A stretch of 64,000 nt of DNA from Nostocoides sp. Soil756 (GTDB taxonomy: Bacteria > Actinomycetota > Actinomycetes > Actinomycetales > Dermatophilaceae). Shown here one piece after another: positions 9,505 through 18,299 of this stretch (the stretch's first letter is position 1; every line of letters begins with the position of its first letter). A program made the translations under genes and the position numbers. The notes beneath the pieces were generated by a model that was given only the letters and a program-made list of their open reading frames with translations, did not search any database and was not told the origin of the DNA. The stretch spans positions 183,931 through 247,930 of the forward strand of contig NZ_LMSE01000001.1 of assembly GCF_001428065.1 (NCBI RefSeq). Direction: 5' to 3'.

Positions 9505-11736
9505 ATGTCGGGTCGCGAGGTGCCGCTGCCGCCGGCCCCCGAGCGCCTCGGCGAGCGCCTGCACCGATGGGCGCTGACCACGCGAGACCGGGTCGTCGCC
9601 TCCGACCCGGGCTACGGGCGGCTGCGGACCGCCGTCACCGTGGTCGTCGGCGTCAGCACCACCATCGGCGTGCTGCAGCTGGTGGCCCGCCTGCTCGCCG
9701 TCCCCGGGCCGGCCGCGTTCGCGATGACCCTGTTCGGCGCCGTCGTCGCGATGATCGGGTCGAACGCGCTCGCGGGGATGCTGCGGCGCGAGAAGCTGCC
9801 GACCGCGGCGGGGTTCCCGGTCGCCGTCACGGTGGGGCTGGTGCTGGCCGTCCTCACCGGCTCCCACCGCGCGCTCCAGGTCGTCGCGTTCGCCGTGGTG
9901 CTGTTCACGGCGGTGTGGGTGCGGCGCTTCGGAGGGGCCTGGTTCTTCTACGGGTTCATGGCCTGGATGGGGTTCTTCTTCGCCACGTTCCTCAAGGCCC
10001 AGTGGAGCCTGGTCCCCGAGCTGGTGCTGGCCGCGGTCGTGTCGTCGGCGTGGGTCGGCCTGCTGGGCACGACCGTGCTGTCGACCAACCCACGCCGCAT
10101 CCTGCGCTCCACCCTCGGCTCGTTCTTCTCGCGCGGACGAGCGGTGGCCCGCGAGGCCGCCGACCTGCTGGCCGTGCCGCCCGGCAACGCCCGGCAGCGG
10201 TCCCGGGCCGCGCGCGTGCTGCGCGCCCGTCGGGCCGGGCTCGGCGAGGCGGCCCTGCTGGCCGACGCCTGGTCGGCCGAGCGGTCGGCGGTCCCGGAGG
10301 GCTGGTCGGCCTCGGCCCTGCGGCGCCGGCTCATCGAGGCCCAGGCCGCCGCCGAGCGGGTGGCACGGGCCGCGGTGCGCCTGCACGACGCCGAACCGGT
10401 GCTGCGGTCACTGGCCCGCTCGGCCGCCGACCACCTGGCGTCCCGGCGCGATGTCGCCGCACTGGTCGACTGCGCGCAGCTGCGCCGGGCCTCCGAGGAG
10501 GTCGAGGCCTCGGGCGGCGAGGGCTGGTGGTGGGCGCGCAGCCTGGCCTACGGCATCGAGGAGTTCCTGCGGTTCGAGGCCGCGGCCGACGAGCCGCCGG
10601 AGGTCGACCCCGGCGAGGAGGAGTTCGAGGCCGCGTCGACGCTGGCGTTCGGCGGCCTGCCCGGCTCGGCGTCCGTCGCGAGCGGCGTGGCCGCCTCCGG
10701 GGCGTCGTGGAACCCGCTGGCCCGGCTGTCGATGACCACCCGCCAGGCCGTGCAGGTGGCGGTGGCCGGAGTGGTGGCGATCGGGCTGGGGACGCTGCTG
10801 TCGCCGACGCGCTTCTACTGGGCCGTGATCACCGCGTTCATCATGTTCACCGGCACCGGGTCGCGCTTCGAGACCGTCGACAAGGGGGTCGCGCGCGTCG
10901 CGGGCACGGTGGTGGGGCTGGCCGGCGCCGTGGTGCTCGCGCGGCTCACCGCCGGGCACGACCTGCTGGTGCTCGCGATCATCCTGGTGTCGATCTTCGC
11001 GGCGTTCTACCTGGCCCGGGTCTCGCAGGCGGCCATGACGTTCTTCATCACGGTGCTCCTCGGCGAGATGTACACGCTGATCGGCACCTACAGCGTCGGG
11101 GTGCTCGAGCTGCGGCTGGGCGAGACCGCCATCGGTGTGGTCGCCGGCATCGGGGTGGCGCTGCTGTTCGCTCCGCTGTCCACCCGCGCCACCGTGCGCA
11201 CCGCCCGCGACGCGATGCTGACCTCGATGATCGCGCTGCTCGACGGCGTGGGTGAGCAGGCCGCATCGGGCCCGGGCGCCTCGACCGGCGTGGCGGCGGT
11301 CGACCTCGACGCCCGGGTCCGCCGGCTCGACGACGACGCTCGGCGGCTCGCCCTGGTCGCGCGCCCGCTCACCCGCCAGATCGGCTGGGGCGGCGCCGGG
11401 CCGCGCACGGCCCGGCGGCTGCGTCTCTACGTCGCGGCGGTCTCGCAGTGCCGGGCGCTGGTGGTGGCGGTGCAGCGGCGCCCGCTGGTGGCACCCGACG
11501 CCATCGGGGCGGCCGTGGCGCACCTGGCCGAGGCGCTGCGGGCCATCTCGCAGCAGCCGCCCGGGGCCGCCGTCCCCGCGGCCGAGGACCCCCTGGCCGA
11601 GGCCGACCACCTGCTCTTCCAGGATGCCGCGGCCTCCGACGACGACCCGGTGGTGCGCCACCTGCACCACCTGGCCGCCACCCTGCTCCAGGTGGTGCAC
11701 ACGACGACCGCCTCGTCCGCCGGCCGCCTGCGCTGA
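9505..11736 (+). CDS. FUSC-family (aromatic acid exporter-like) integral membrane protein, 743 aa
   Basis: Two hydrophobic blocks each contain several membrane segments: about residues 45-195 (VVVGVSTTIGVLQLVARL ... LVLAAVVSSAWVGLLGTTVL) and about 410-570 (QVAVAGVVAIGLGTLLSP, FYWAVITAFIMFTG, AGAVVLARL, LLVLAIILVSIFAAFYLAR, IGVVAGIGVALLFAPL). Hydrophilic helical regions of roughly 210 and 170 residues follow them. This duplicated arrangement, with the SPTRFYWAVITAF-type sequence in the second block, matches FUSC/YccS-type proteins that are linked to efflux of aromatic acids. The transported compound is unknown. It lies convergent with the acyl-CoA dehydrogenase gene, only 6 bases apart. Confidence 0.83.
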   Translation: MSGREVPLPPAPERLGERLHRWALTTRDRVVASDPGYGRLRTAVTVVVGVSTTIGVLQLVARLLAVPGPAAFAMTLFGAVVAMIGSNALAGMLRREKLPTAAGFPVAVTVGLVLAVLTGSHRALQVVAFAVVLFTAVWVRRFGGAWFFYGFMAWMGFFFATFLKAQWSLVPELVLAAVVSSAWVGLLGTTVLSTNPRRILRSTLGSFFSRGRAVAREAADLLAVPPGNARQRSRAARVLRARRAGLGEAALLADAWSAERSAVPEGWSASALRRRLIEAQAAAERVARAAVRLHDAEPVLRSLARSAADHLASRRDVAALVDCAQLRRASEEVEASGGEGWWWARSLAYGIEEFLRFEAAADEPPEVDPGEEEFEAASTLAFGGLPGSASVASGVAASGASWNPLARLSMTTRQAVQVAVAGVVAIGLGTLLSPTRFYWAVITAFIMFTGTGSRFETVDKGVARVAGTVVGLAGAVVLARLTAGHDLLVLAIILVSIFAAFYLARVSQAAMTFFITVLLGEMYTLIGTYSVGVLELRLGETAIGVVAGIGVALLFAPLSTRATVRTARDAMLTSMIALLDGVGEQAASGPGASTGVAAVDLDARVRRLDDDARRLALVARPLTRQIGWGGAGPRTARRLRLYVAAVSQCRALVVAVQRRPLVAPDAIGAAVAHLAEALRAISQQPPGAAVPAAEDPLAEADHLLFQDAAASDDDPVVRHLHHLAATLLQVVHTTTASSAGRLR

Positions 11737-11742
11737 CCGCGG

Positions 11743-12987
11743 TCAGCGACCGGCGGCGGCCGCCTGGCGCTTCATCTCGGCCTTGGCGAGGGCGTTCTTG
11801 TGCACCTCGTCGGGTCCGTCGGCGAAGCGCAGCGTGCGGTTCATCGCCCACGCCTCGGCCAGCGGGAAGTCCTGCGAGATGCCGCCGGCACCGTGCACCT
11901 GGATGGCCTTGTCGAGGATCCACTCGACCGTGGCCGGCGTCGCGATCTTGATGGCCTGGATCTCGGTGTGCGCGCCCTTGTTGCCCTGGGTGTCCATGAG
12001 CCACGCGGCCTTGAGCACCAGCAGCCGCAGCTGCTCCAGGCGCACCCGCGACTCGGCGATCCAGTCGCGGATGACGCCCTGCTCCGACAGCGGCCGGCCG
12101 AACGCCACCCGCTCCGAGGCCCGCGCGCACATCAGCTCGATGGCCATCTCGGCCACCCCGATCGCGCGCATGCAGTGGTGGATGCGGCCGGGGCCGAGGC
12201 GCGCCTGGGCGATGGCGAACCCCGCGCCCTCCTCGCCGATGAGGTTGCTCGCCGGGATGCGCACGTCGTGGAACGCCAGCTCGGCGTGCCCGCCGTGGTC
12301 GCGGTCGTCGTAGCCGAAGACCTGCATCGGCCGCACGACCTCGACGCCCTCGGCGTCGCGCGGCACCAGCACCATCGACTGCTGCCGGTGCCGGTCGGCC
12401 TCGGGGTCGGTCTTGCCCATCACGATGAAGATCTCGCACTGGGGGTTCATCGCCCCGGTGATCCACCACTTCCGGCCGCTCACGACGTACTCGTCGCCGT
12501 CGCGCCGGATGGCGGTCGAGATGTTCGTGGCGTCCGAGGAGGCGACGTCGGGCTCGGTCATCGCGAAGGCCGAGCGGGTGCGGGCCTCGAGCAGCGGTGT
12601 CAGCCAGCGCTCCTTCTGCTCGGGGCTGCCGAACATCGCCAGCACCTCCATGTTGCCGGTATCGGGGGCGGCGCAGTTGAGGGCCGCGGGCGCCAGCCGA
12701 CCCAGCCGCCCGGTGAGCTCGGCCAACGGGGCGTACTGCAGGTTGGTCAGGCCCGCCCCGAGGGTCTCGCCGCCGGTCTGCCCAGGTAGGAACAGGTTCC
12801 ACAGCCCGCGCCGGCGTGCCTCGGCCCGCAACCGCTCGAGCACCGGGACCGTCGACCAGGCCCAGGGGTCGTCGAGGGCCGCGACCTGCTCGACGAAGGT
12901 CGGCTCGGCGGGGGCCACGTGGCGGCCGATGAAGTCGAGCAGCTCGGTGCGCAGCTCCTCGGTGCGGGCGTCGTGGGCGAAGTCCAT
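11743..12987 (-). CDS. Acyl-CoA dehydrogenase, 414 aa
   Basis: Last gene of the minus-strand acyl-CoA operon that starts with the thiolase at 18194. Family features: FAMTEPDVASSDATNIST (FAD/substrate loop), YVVSGRKWWITGAM, the variable middle domain, and the C-terminal WILDKAIQVHGAGGISQDFPLAEAWAMNRTLRFADGPDEVHKN. The PDEVHKN ending and long first helix are characteristic of the ACAD10/11-like branch, which is commonly encoded next to an APH-like phosphotransferase, as here (29 bases away). It oxidises an acyl-CoA of unknown chain; 2-methyl-branched or 4-hydroxy acids are possible from the ACAD11/kinase pairing, but that is inference. Confidence 0.93.
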   Translation of the reverse strand: MDFAHDARTEELRTELLDFIGRHVAPAEPTFVEQVAALDDPWAWSTVPVLERLRAEARRRGLWNLFLPGQTGGETLGAGLTNLQYAPLAELTGRLGRLAPAALNCAAPDTGNMEVLAMFGSPEQKERWLTPLLEARTRSAFAMTEPDVASSDATNISTAIRRDGDEYVVSGRKWWITGAMNPQCEIFIVMGKTDPEADRHRQQSMVLVPRDAEGVEVVRPMQVFGYDDRDHGGHAELAFHDVRIPASNLIGEEGAGFAIAQARLGPGRIHHCMRAIGVAEMAIELMCARASERVAFGRPLSEQGVIRDWIAESRVRLEQLRLLVLKAAWLMDTQGNKGAHTEIQAIKIATPATVEWILDKAIQVHGAGGISQDFPLAEAWAMNRTLRFADGPDEVHKNALAKAEMKRQAAAAGR

Positions 12988-13016
12988 GGGGTGCTCCTCG
13001 GGTGCGGCGGTGGTGG

Positions 13017-14066
13017 TCAGTGCGACGGTCGGGCCAGGGCGTCGAGCCCCGCCCGCAGCAGCGGGTCGACCACGGAGCCGACCCCCTCGAAGCCCCCGCC
13101 GACGGTCTGCCCGGCGAGGTAGCGGTGGTGGATGCCCTCGAGGATGGCCGCGAGCTTGTAGGCGGCCAGCCCGACGTGGAAGTCGAGGTCGAGAGCACCG
13201 GTGCCGGAGGCCGCGGCGTACCGCGCGAGCATCCCGGCCTCGTCGAGGTGCCCCGGTGCGCGCACGGCGTCGGCCACGGCCCCGGGGGCGAGCTCGGCCA
13301 GGCGGCCGTAGAGGACGAGCAGCGCGACGTCGGTGCGGGTGTCGCCGAGCGTCGCCATCTCCCAGTCGATGACGGCGGCCATCTCGTCGGCGTCGTTGGT
13401 GAGGATGTTGTCGAGCCGGTAGTCGCCGTGGACGATGCCCGGGCGGGCCTCGGCCTCGGCGGCCTCGACCCCCGCGGCCAGCGCGTCGGCCAGCCGGGCC
13501 TCGAGCGGGCGCTCGGTGGTCAGCGACTTCTGCATCTGCCCGCGCCAGCGTCGCACCTGGCGGGTCAGGAAGCCCTCGGGGTGGCCGAAGTCGGCGAGCC
13601 CGACCGCGGCCGGGTCGACGGCGTGCAGGGCGGCGAGGGTGTCGACCATCCGCTCGCTGATGACCCGGGTGCGCTCGGGGCCGAGCGCGGCCAGCTGGGC
13701 CGCGGTGCGGTAGGGCGTCCCGGCGACGTCGGCCATCACGTAGAACGGGGCGCCCAGGACGGCCTCGTCCTCGACGTGCGCGTACGTGGCCGGCACCGGC
13801 ACGGCGGTGGGACCCAGCGCCGAGATGACGGTGTACTCGCGGCCCATGTCGTGGGCGGTCGCCAGCACGTGGCCGAGCGGTGGCCGCCGCACGATCCAGG
13901 TGCGCTCGCCGTCGCCGACCCGGTAGGTGAGGTTCGACTTGCCCCCGGCGATGAGGGTGGCGCTGAGGTCGCGCTCACCCAGCGCGGTGGCCGGGTCGCC
14001 CGCCAGGTGCTCGCGCCACCACGCCGAGAGGGCGGCGGGGTCGAGGCCGGGGGTCTGGGTCGTCAC
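13017..14066 (-). CDS. APH-like phosphotransferase (ACAD10/11-associated kinase-fold protein), 349 aa
   Basis: An aminoglycoside-phosphotransferase fold: nucleotide-binding loop (LSATLIAGGKSNLTYRVGDG), a hinge, the catalytic loop GIVHGDYRLDNILTN (HGD..N) and the metal Asp in VIDWEMATLGD. In mammals the equivalent domain is fused to the dehydrogenase in ACAD10/ACAD11 and phosphorylates 4-hydroxyacyl-CoAs; here it is a separate gene beside a matching dehydrogenase. GTG 14066 was chosen because it overlaps the MaoC stop in a GTGA quadruplet, implying translational coupling. An antibiotic-resistance role is unlikely given the operon. Confidence 0.87.
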   Translation of the reverse strand: MTTQTPGLDPAALSAWWREHLAGDPATALGERDLSATLIAGGKSNLTYRVGDGERTWIVRRPPLGHVLATAHDMGREYTVISALGPTAVPVPATYAHVEDEAVLGAPFYVMADVAGTPYRTAAQLAALGPERTRVISERMVDTLAALHAVDPAAVGLADFGHPEGFLTRQVRRWRGQMQKSLTTERPLEARLADALAAGVEAAEAEARPGIVHGDYRLDNILTNDADEMAAVIDWEMATLGDTRTDVALLVLYGRLAELAPGAVADAVRAPGHLDEAGMLARYAAASGTGALDLDFHVGLAAYKLAAILEGIHHRYLAGQTVGGGFEGVGSVVDPLLRAGLDALARPSH

Positions 14067-14521
14067 GGGACGAGCACGCTCAGGACCTCGGCGACACAGC
14101 CGGGCTTGTCCTGGCCCTCGACCTCGACGGTGACCCGGGCCCGCAGCTGGAAGCCGCCGCCGCCCGGCTCGAGCGCCAGGAGCTCGACCCGGGCCCGCAC
14201 CCGCGAGCCGACGCGCACCGGCGACGGGAAGCGCACCCGGTCGCTGCCGTAGTTGACGCCCATCGAGATGCCCTCGACCGCGTAGACCTGCCACACCAGC
14301 ATCGGCACCAGCGACAGGGTGAGGTAGCCGTGCGCGATGGTGGCGCCGAACGGGCCGGATGCCGCCCGCTCGGGGTCGACGTGGATCCACTGGTGGTCAC
14401 CGGTGGCCTCGGCGAAGAGGTCGACCTGCTCCTGGGTCACGGTGTGCCAGGGCGAGTACCCCAGGTGCATGCCGACGGCCGTGCGCAGGTCGTCGATGCC
14501 GTCGAAGGTGCGCACCGCCAT
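14063..14521 (-). CDS. MaoC-like hotdog dehydratase, 152 aa
   Basis: Likely an (R)-specific enoyl-CoA hydratase. The single hotdog domain has the hydratase motif: Asp and His in ATGDHQWIHVDPERA, followed by GPFGATIAHGYLTLSL. Length suits the single-domain family. Its start ATG overlaps the FabG-like gene's TGA by one base (TGATG), and its stop overlaps the following kinase gene's GTG. It would hydrate the enoyl-CoA made by the operon's dehydrogenase, feeding an SDR. Confidence 0.9.
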   Translation of the reverse strand: MAVRTFDGIDDLRTAVGMHLGYSPWHTVTQEQVDLFAEATGDHQWIHVDPERAASGPFGATIAHGYLTLSLVPMLVWQVYAVEGISMGVNYGSDRVRFPSPVRVGSRVRARVELLALEPGGGGFQLRARVTVEVEGQDKPGCVAEVLSVLVP

Positions 14522-15276
14522 CAGTCCCTCGGGCCGCCGGCCACGTAGATGACCTGGCCCGACACGAAGCCGGCGCCCTCGCTGCAGAGGAACGAGGCGG
14601 TGTGCGCGATGTCCTCGGGGCGACCGACGCGCGCGACCGGGATCTCCTTGGCCGCGGCCGCCTTGAACGCCTCGAACTCCATGCCGACGCGCGCGGCGGT
14701 GGCGGCGGTCATGTCGGTGGCGATGAACCCCGGCGCGATGGCGTTGGCGGTGACGCCGTAGCGCCCCAGCTCGAGCGCGAGCGTCTTGGTGAAGCCCTGC
14801 ATGCCGGCCTTGGCGGCGGCGTAGTTCGCCTGGCCGCGGTTGCCGAGGGCCGAGGTGCTCGACAGGTTGACGATGCGCCCGAACTTCGCCTCGACCATGT
14901 GCGCCTGGCAGGCCCGGCTCATCAGGAAGGCCCCGCGCAGGTGCACGTTCATCACGGCGTCCCAGTCGTCGGTGGTCATCTTGAAGAGCAGGTTGTCGCG
15001 GATGATGCCGGCGTTGTTGACCAGCACCGTGGGCGCGCCCAGCTCGGTGGCGATGCGCTCGACGGCAGCGGTGACGGCGGCCTCGTCGGCGACGTCGCAG
15101 CCCACGGCCAGGGCCCGGCCACCGGCGTGGGTGATGTCGTCGACGACGCTCTGGCAGGCGGACTCGTCGAGGTCGACGACGGCCACGGCCATCCCGTCGG
15201 ACGCGAGGCGGCGGGCGACCTCGGCGCCGATGCCGCGGGCGGCTCCGGTGACGACGGCGGTGCGGGGGGTGCTCAT
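14521..15276 (-). CDS. FabG-like short-chain dehydrogenase/reductase, 251 aa
   Basis: Classical SDR with the TGxxxGxG cofactor motif (VVTGAARGIGAEVARRLA), the NNAG motif (VLVNNAGIIRDNLLFKM), the catalytic Ser region (IVNLSSTSALGNRGQ) and YxxxK (NYAAAKAGMQGF), then PGFIATDMTAA. The IIRDNLLFKM segment is the FabG/PhaB-like signature, so 3-hydroxyacyl-CoA (or ACP) is the likely substrate. In this operon it more likely acts as a 3-hydroxyacyl-CoA dehydrogenase than in fatty-acid synthesis. Confidence 0.9.
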   Translation of the reverse strand: MSTPRTAVVTGAARGIGAEVARRLASDGMAVAVVDLDESACQSVVDDITHAGGRALAVGCDVADEAAVTAAVERIATELGAPTVLVNNAGIIRDNLLFKMTTDDWDAVMNVHLRGAFLMSRACQAHMVEAKFGRIVNLSSTSALGNRGQANYAAAKAGMQGFTKTLALELGRYGVTANAIAPGFIATDMTAATAARVGMEFEAFKAAAAKEIPVARVGRPEDIAHTASFLCSEGAGFVSGQVIYVAGGPRD

Positions 15277-15346
15277 GGTGCTCCTTGCGGGTCGGGGCGG
15301 CCGGTGGGTCCGGTGCCCGGTGTGGTCGGGGTGGTCGGTGTCGGGG

Positions 15347-16207
15347 TCAGGCGGGTGGTCCGGTGCGGGCCGCGGGACCGGCGCCGCCGCCCGGGCCGGG
15401 GAGGGTGCCGGCGTCCTCGAGCTTGCGCTGGAGGCGGTTCATCCCGGCCAGCCAGCGGTCGGGGTCGGTGGCCCGAGCGGCGGAGTAGCCCGCGACCTCG
15501 GGGTGGGGCAGCACGTAGAAGCGGTCGTGGGCCAGCGCCTCGAACGCGAGGTCGGCGACCTCGGCGGGGGTGCGGGTGTCGTCGCGGCCCAGCATCTCCT
15601 GCAGGCCGGCGGCCGCCTCGAGCATCCGGGTGGCGACGCCCTGGGGGCAGATGGCCTGCACCACGACGCCGCGGTGTCGGTAGGTGGCCGAGAGCCACTC
15701 GGCGAAGGCGACCGCGCCGTGCTTGCTGACCGAGTAGGTGGGGCTGCCCAGCATCGTCAGAAGCCCGGCGGCCGAGGCGGTCACGACGAAGCGGCCCGAC
15801 CCGCGCTCGAGCCAGCGGGGCACCAGCAGCCGGGCGGCGCGCACGTGCGCCATGACGTTGACGTCGTGGGTGCGGGCCCACTGCTCGTCGGTGGAGGCCA
15901 GCCCGTCGCCGAGGTCGATGCCGGCGTTGCCGAACCAGACGTCGACGTCGCCGAGATGGGCCAGCGCCCCCTCGACCAGCGCGGTGACGCCGTCGTCGGT
16001 GGCGAGGTCGGCCACGAGCGGGTGGGCTCCGGTGGCGTCGGCGACCGCCGCCAGGGCGTCGCCGTCGACGTCGGCCGCCACGACCCGCAGGCCGGCCGCC
16101 GTCATCCGGCGGGTCAGGGCCTCGCCGATGCCGTGGGCGGCGCCGGTGACGACGACCCCCACGGCGCCGACGGCGCCCGGGGCCGCGTCCGGCGCCGCGT
16201 CCGGCAT
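15347..16207 (-). CDS. Short-chain dehydrogenase/reductase, 286 aa
   Basis: SDR with VVVTGAAHGIGEALTRRM, an atypical NNAG region (VWFGNAGIDLGDGL, with FGNAG instead of NNAG), the catalytic Ser strand (FVVTASAAGLLTMLGSP) and YSVSK (TYSVSKHGAVAF). The C-terminal region (VLPHPEVAGYSAARATDPDRWLAGMNRLQRKLE) is typical of actinobacterial SDRs found in sterol and fatty-acid operons. The start ATG overlaps the upstream SDR's stop (TGATG). The exact substrate cannot be named. Confidence 0.88.
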   Translation of the reverse strand: MPDAAPDAAPGAVGAVGVVVTGAAHGIGEALTRRMTAAGLRVVAADVDGDALAAVADATGAHPLVADLATDDGVTALVEGALAHLGDVDVWFGNAGIDLGDGLASTDEQWARTHDVNVMAHVRAARLLVPRWLERGSGRFVVTASAAGLLTMLGSPTYSVSKHGAVAFAEWLSATYRHRGVVVQAICPQGVATRMLEAAAGLQEMLGRDDTRTPAEVADLAFEALAHDRFYVLPHPEVAGYSAARATDPDRWLAGMNRLQRKLEDAGTLPGPGGGAGPAARTGPPA

Positions 16208-16977
16208 CAGACGCCCCCGGTGAGGGTGACCCCACCGTCGACGACCACGGTCTGCCCGGTGAGCCAGCCCGCGTCGTCGGAGAGGAGGAACGCCACGACA
16301 CTGCCGATGTCGTCGGGCACGCCGAGGCGCTTCAGGGGGTACTGCGCGGCCACCTGCTCCTCGCGGCCCTCGTAGAGCGCCTTCGCGAAGTCGGTCTTGA
16401 CGACGGCCGGTGCGACGGCATTGACCCGCACCCCGGGGCCGAGCTCGACGGCCAGCTCCTCGGTGAGGTGGATGAGCGCGGCCTTGCTGGTGCCGTACAT
16501 GGCGATGCCGGGGGCGGGCTTGATGCCGGCGACCGAGGCGACGTTGACGACGGAGCCGCCGTGCTCGCGCATCCAGGCGGTGTGGGCGGCCTGGGTCCAT
16601 GCGAGCGCCGCGACCACGTTGACCTCGACGATCTTGCGGGCGATGCCGAGGTCGAGGCCCATGAGGGGCCCGTAGGCCGGGTTGATGCCGGCGTTGTTGA
16701 CGAGCAGGTCGAGGGAGCCGAAGCGGTCGAGGCAGGCCTGCACGGCGGCGGCGCGGTGGTCGGCGTCGTCGGCCTTGCCCGCGACGGCCGCGGCGTGCTC
16801 GGGGCCGCCGAGGTGCGCGACGGCCTCGTCGAGGGCGTCCTGGCCGCGAGCCGTGAGGACGACGCGGCCGCCCTCGGCCACGATCCGCTCGGCGATGCCG
16901 AGTCCGATGCCGCGGCTGGCGCCGGTGACCAGCGCGGTGCGGCCCTCGAGGCGCCGCTGGGGCGCTGCGCCGCTCAT
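16207..16977 (-). CDS. Short-chain dehydrogenase/reductase, 256 aa
   Basis: SDR with ALVTGASRGIGLGIAERI, LLVNNAGINPAYGPLM, the Ser strand (VVNVASVAGIKPAPG) and YGTSK (MYGTSKAALIHLTEELA), ending TGQTVVVDGGVTLTGGV as in NAD(P)-dependent FabG-like enzymes. Its start ATG overlaps the thiolase stop (ATGA), so the two are translationally coupled. The adjacent SDR immediately downstream is a different subfamily rather than a tandem duplicate, judging from the NAG and C-terminal regions. Confidence 0.9.
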   Translation of the reverse strand: MSGAAPQRRLEGRTALVTGASRGIGLGIAERIVAEGGRVVLTARGQDALDEAVAHLGGPEHAAAVAGKADDADHRAAAVQACLDRFGSLDLLVNNAGINPAYGPLMGLDLGIARKIVEVNVVAALAWTQAAHTAWMREHGGSVVNVASVAGIKPAPGIAMYGTSKAALIHLTEELAVELGPGVRVNAVAPAVVKTDFAKALYEGREEQVAAQYPLKRLGVPDDIGSVVAFLLSDDAGWLTGQTVVVDGGVTLTGGV

Positions 16978-18194
16978 GAGAGCCGCTCCAGCACCATCGC
17001 CATGCCCTGACCGCCGCCGACGCACATGGTTTCCAGTCCGATCTGCCCGTCGCGGTGACGGAGCCCGTTGATGAGGGTGGAGGTGAGGCGCGCGCCGGTC
17101 ATCCCGAACGGGTGGCCGACCGCGATGGCGCCGCCGTGGACGTTGAGCCGGTCGTCGTCGATACCCAGCTCGCGGGCCGAGGCGATGACCTGGGCCGCGA
17201 AGGCCTCGTTGAGCTCGACCAGGTCGACGTCGCCGATGCCCATGCCGGCGCGCTCGAGGGCGCGGCGGCTGGCGTCGACCGGGCCGAGGCCCATGATCTC
17301 GGGGCTGAGGCCCGAGACCGCGGTGGAGACGATGCGCGCGAGCGGGGTGATGCCCAGCTCGCGGGCCCGGACGTCGCTCATGACGACCACGGCCGCAGCC
17401 CCGTCGTTGAGCGGGCAGCAGTTGCCGGCGGTGACGGTGCCGTCGGGGCGGAAGACCGGCTGCAGCTGGGAGACCGCCTCGTAGGTGACCCCGGCGCGCG
17501 GGCCGTCGTCGCGGTCGACCACGGTGCCGTCGGGCAGGGTGACCGGGGTGATGTCGGTGGCCCAGAAGCCGTCGGCGATGGCCTGCTCGGCGCGGTTCTG
17601 GCTGCGGACGCCGAAGCGGTCCTGGTCCTCGCGCGAGACGCCCTTGAGCTGGGCGACGTTCTCGGCCGTCTGGCCCATCGCGATGTAGATGTCGGGCAGG
17701 TCGCCGTCGTCGCGCGGGTCGCTCCACGTGGGGGCGCCGCCCTCGGAGCGGCGCGCGGTGCGGGCGGTGGCGTCGTCGAAGCGGGGGTTCTGGCTGCCCG
17801 GGATGCCGTCGGCGCGCCCGTTCTCGTAGCGGCTGACGGTCTCGACGCCCATCGAGACGAAGGCGTGCCCCTCGCCGGAGCGGATGGCGTGCAGCGCCAT
17901 CCGGGTCGTCTGGAGGGAGGAGGAGCAGTAGCGGTTGACGGTGGTGCCGGGCAGGTGGTCCATCCCGGCCAGGACGGCGACGACGCGCGCGAGGTTGTAG
18001 CCGGACTCCCCGGCGGGCTGCCCGACGCCGAGCATCAGGTCCTCGATCTCGCTCCGGTCGAGGGCGGGGACCTGCGCGAGCGCGGCCTCGAGCATCTGGA
18101 CGGCGAGGTCGTCGGGGCGGGCCGAGGCCAGGGAACCCTTGCGGGCCCGGCCGATCGGGGACCTCGCGGTCGCGACGATCACGGCTTCGGGCAT
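16974..18194 (-). CDS. Acetyl-CoA C-acyltransferase (thiolase), 406 aa
   Basis: First gene of the acyl-CoA operon; carries out thiolytic cleavage of 3-ketoacyl-CoA. Catalytic residues are visible: the nucleophilic Cys in TTVNRYCSSSLQTTRMA, NEAFAAQ, the His motif HPFGMTGARL (most thiolases have HPxGATGAR), and the second Cys in METMCVGGGQGMAMV. GGAGGT precedes the ATG by 7 bases. It is divergent from the TetR gene over 105 bp holding a palindrome (18231-18248), so the operon is probably repressed by that TetR and released by an acyl-CoA. Confidence 0.93.
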   Translation of the reverse strand: MPEAVIVATARSPIGRARKGSLASARPDDLAVQMLEAALAQVPALDRSEIEDLMLGVGQPAGESGYNLARVVAVLAGMDHLPGTTVNRYCSSSLQTTRMALHAIRSGEGHAFVSMGVETVSRYENGRADGIPGSQNPRFDDATARTARRSEGGAPTWSDPRDDGDLPDIYIAMGQTAENVAQLKGVSREDQDRFGVRSQNRAEQAIADGFWATDITPVTLPDGTVVDRDDGPRAGVTYEAVSQLQPVFRPDGTVTAGNCCPLNDGAAAVVVMSDVRARELGITPLARIVSTAVSGLSPEIMGLGPVDASRRALERAGMGIGDVDLVELNEAFAAQVIASARELGIDDDRLNVHGGAIAVGHPFGMTGARLTSTLINGLRHRDGQIGLETMCVGGGQGMAMVLERLS

Positions 18195-18230
18195 CGTGCA
18201 CCTCCGTGGGGCAGCGGGCGTTCCTGTGCT

Positions 18231-18248
18231 TGACTAAGCGCTTGTTCA
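18231..18248. promoter_or_regulatory. TetR-type operator candidate between the thiolase operon and the tetR gene
   Basis: Imperfect palindrome TGActAAGCGCTTgtTCA with a perfect AAGCGCTT core and TGA/TCA outer half-sites. It lies 37 bp upstream of the thiolase start and 52 bp upstream of the tetR start. AAGCGCTTGTTCA-type half-sites are common for actinobacterial TetR regulators of fatty-acid and sterol genes. TTGACT at 18230-18235 overlaps it and could be the -35 element for tetR. Confidence 0.6.
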
Positions 18249-18299
18249 GCCCCAGCATGGACGGGCGGCGCACCGCCGTCAACCCCGGGAGGAGGCGGC

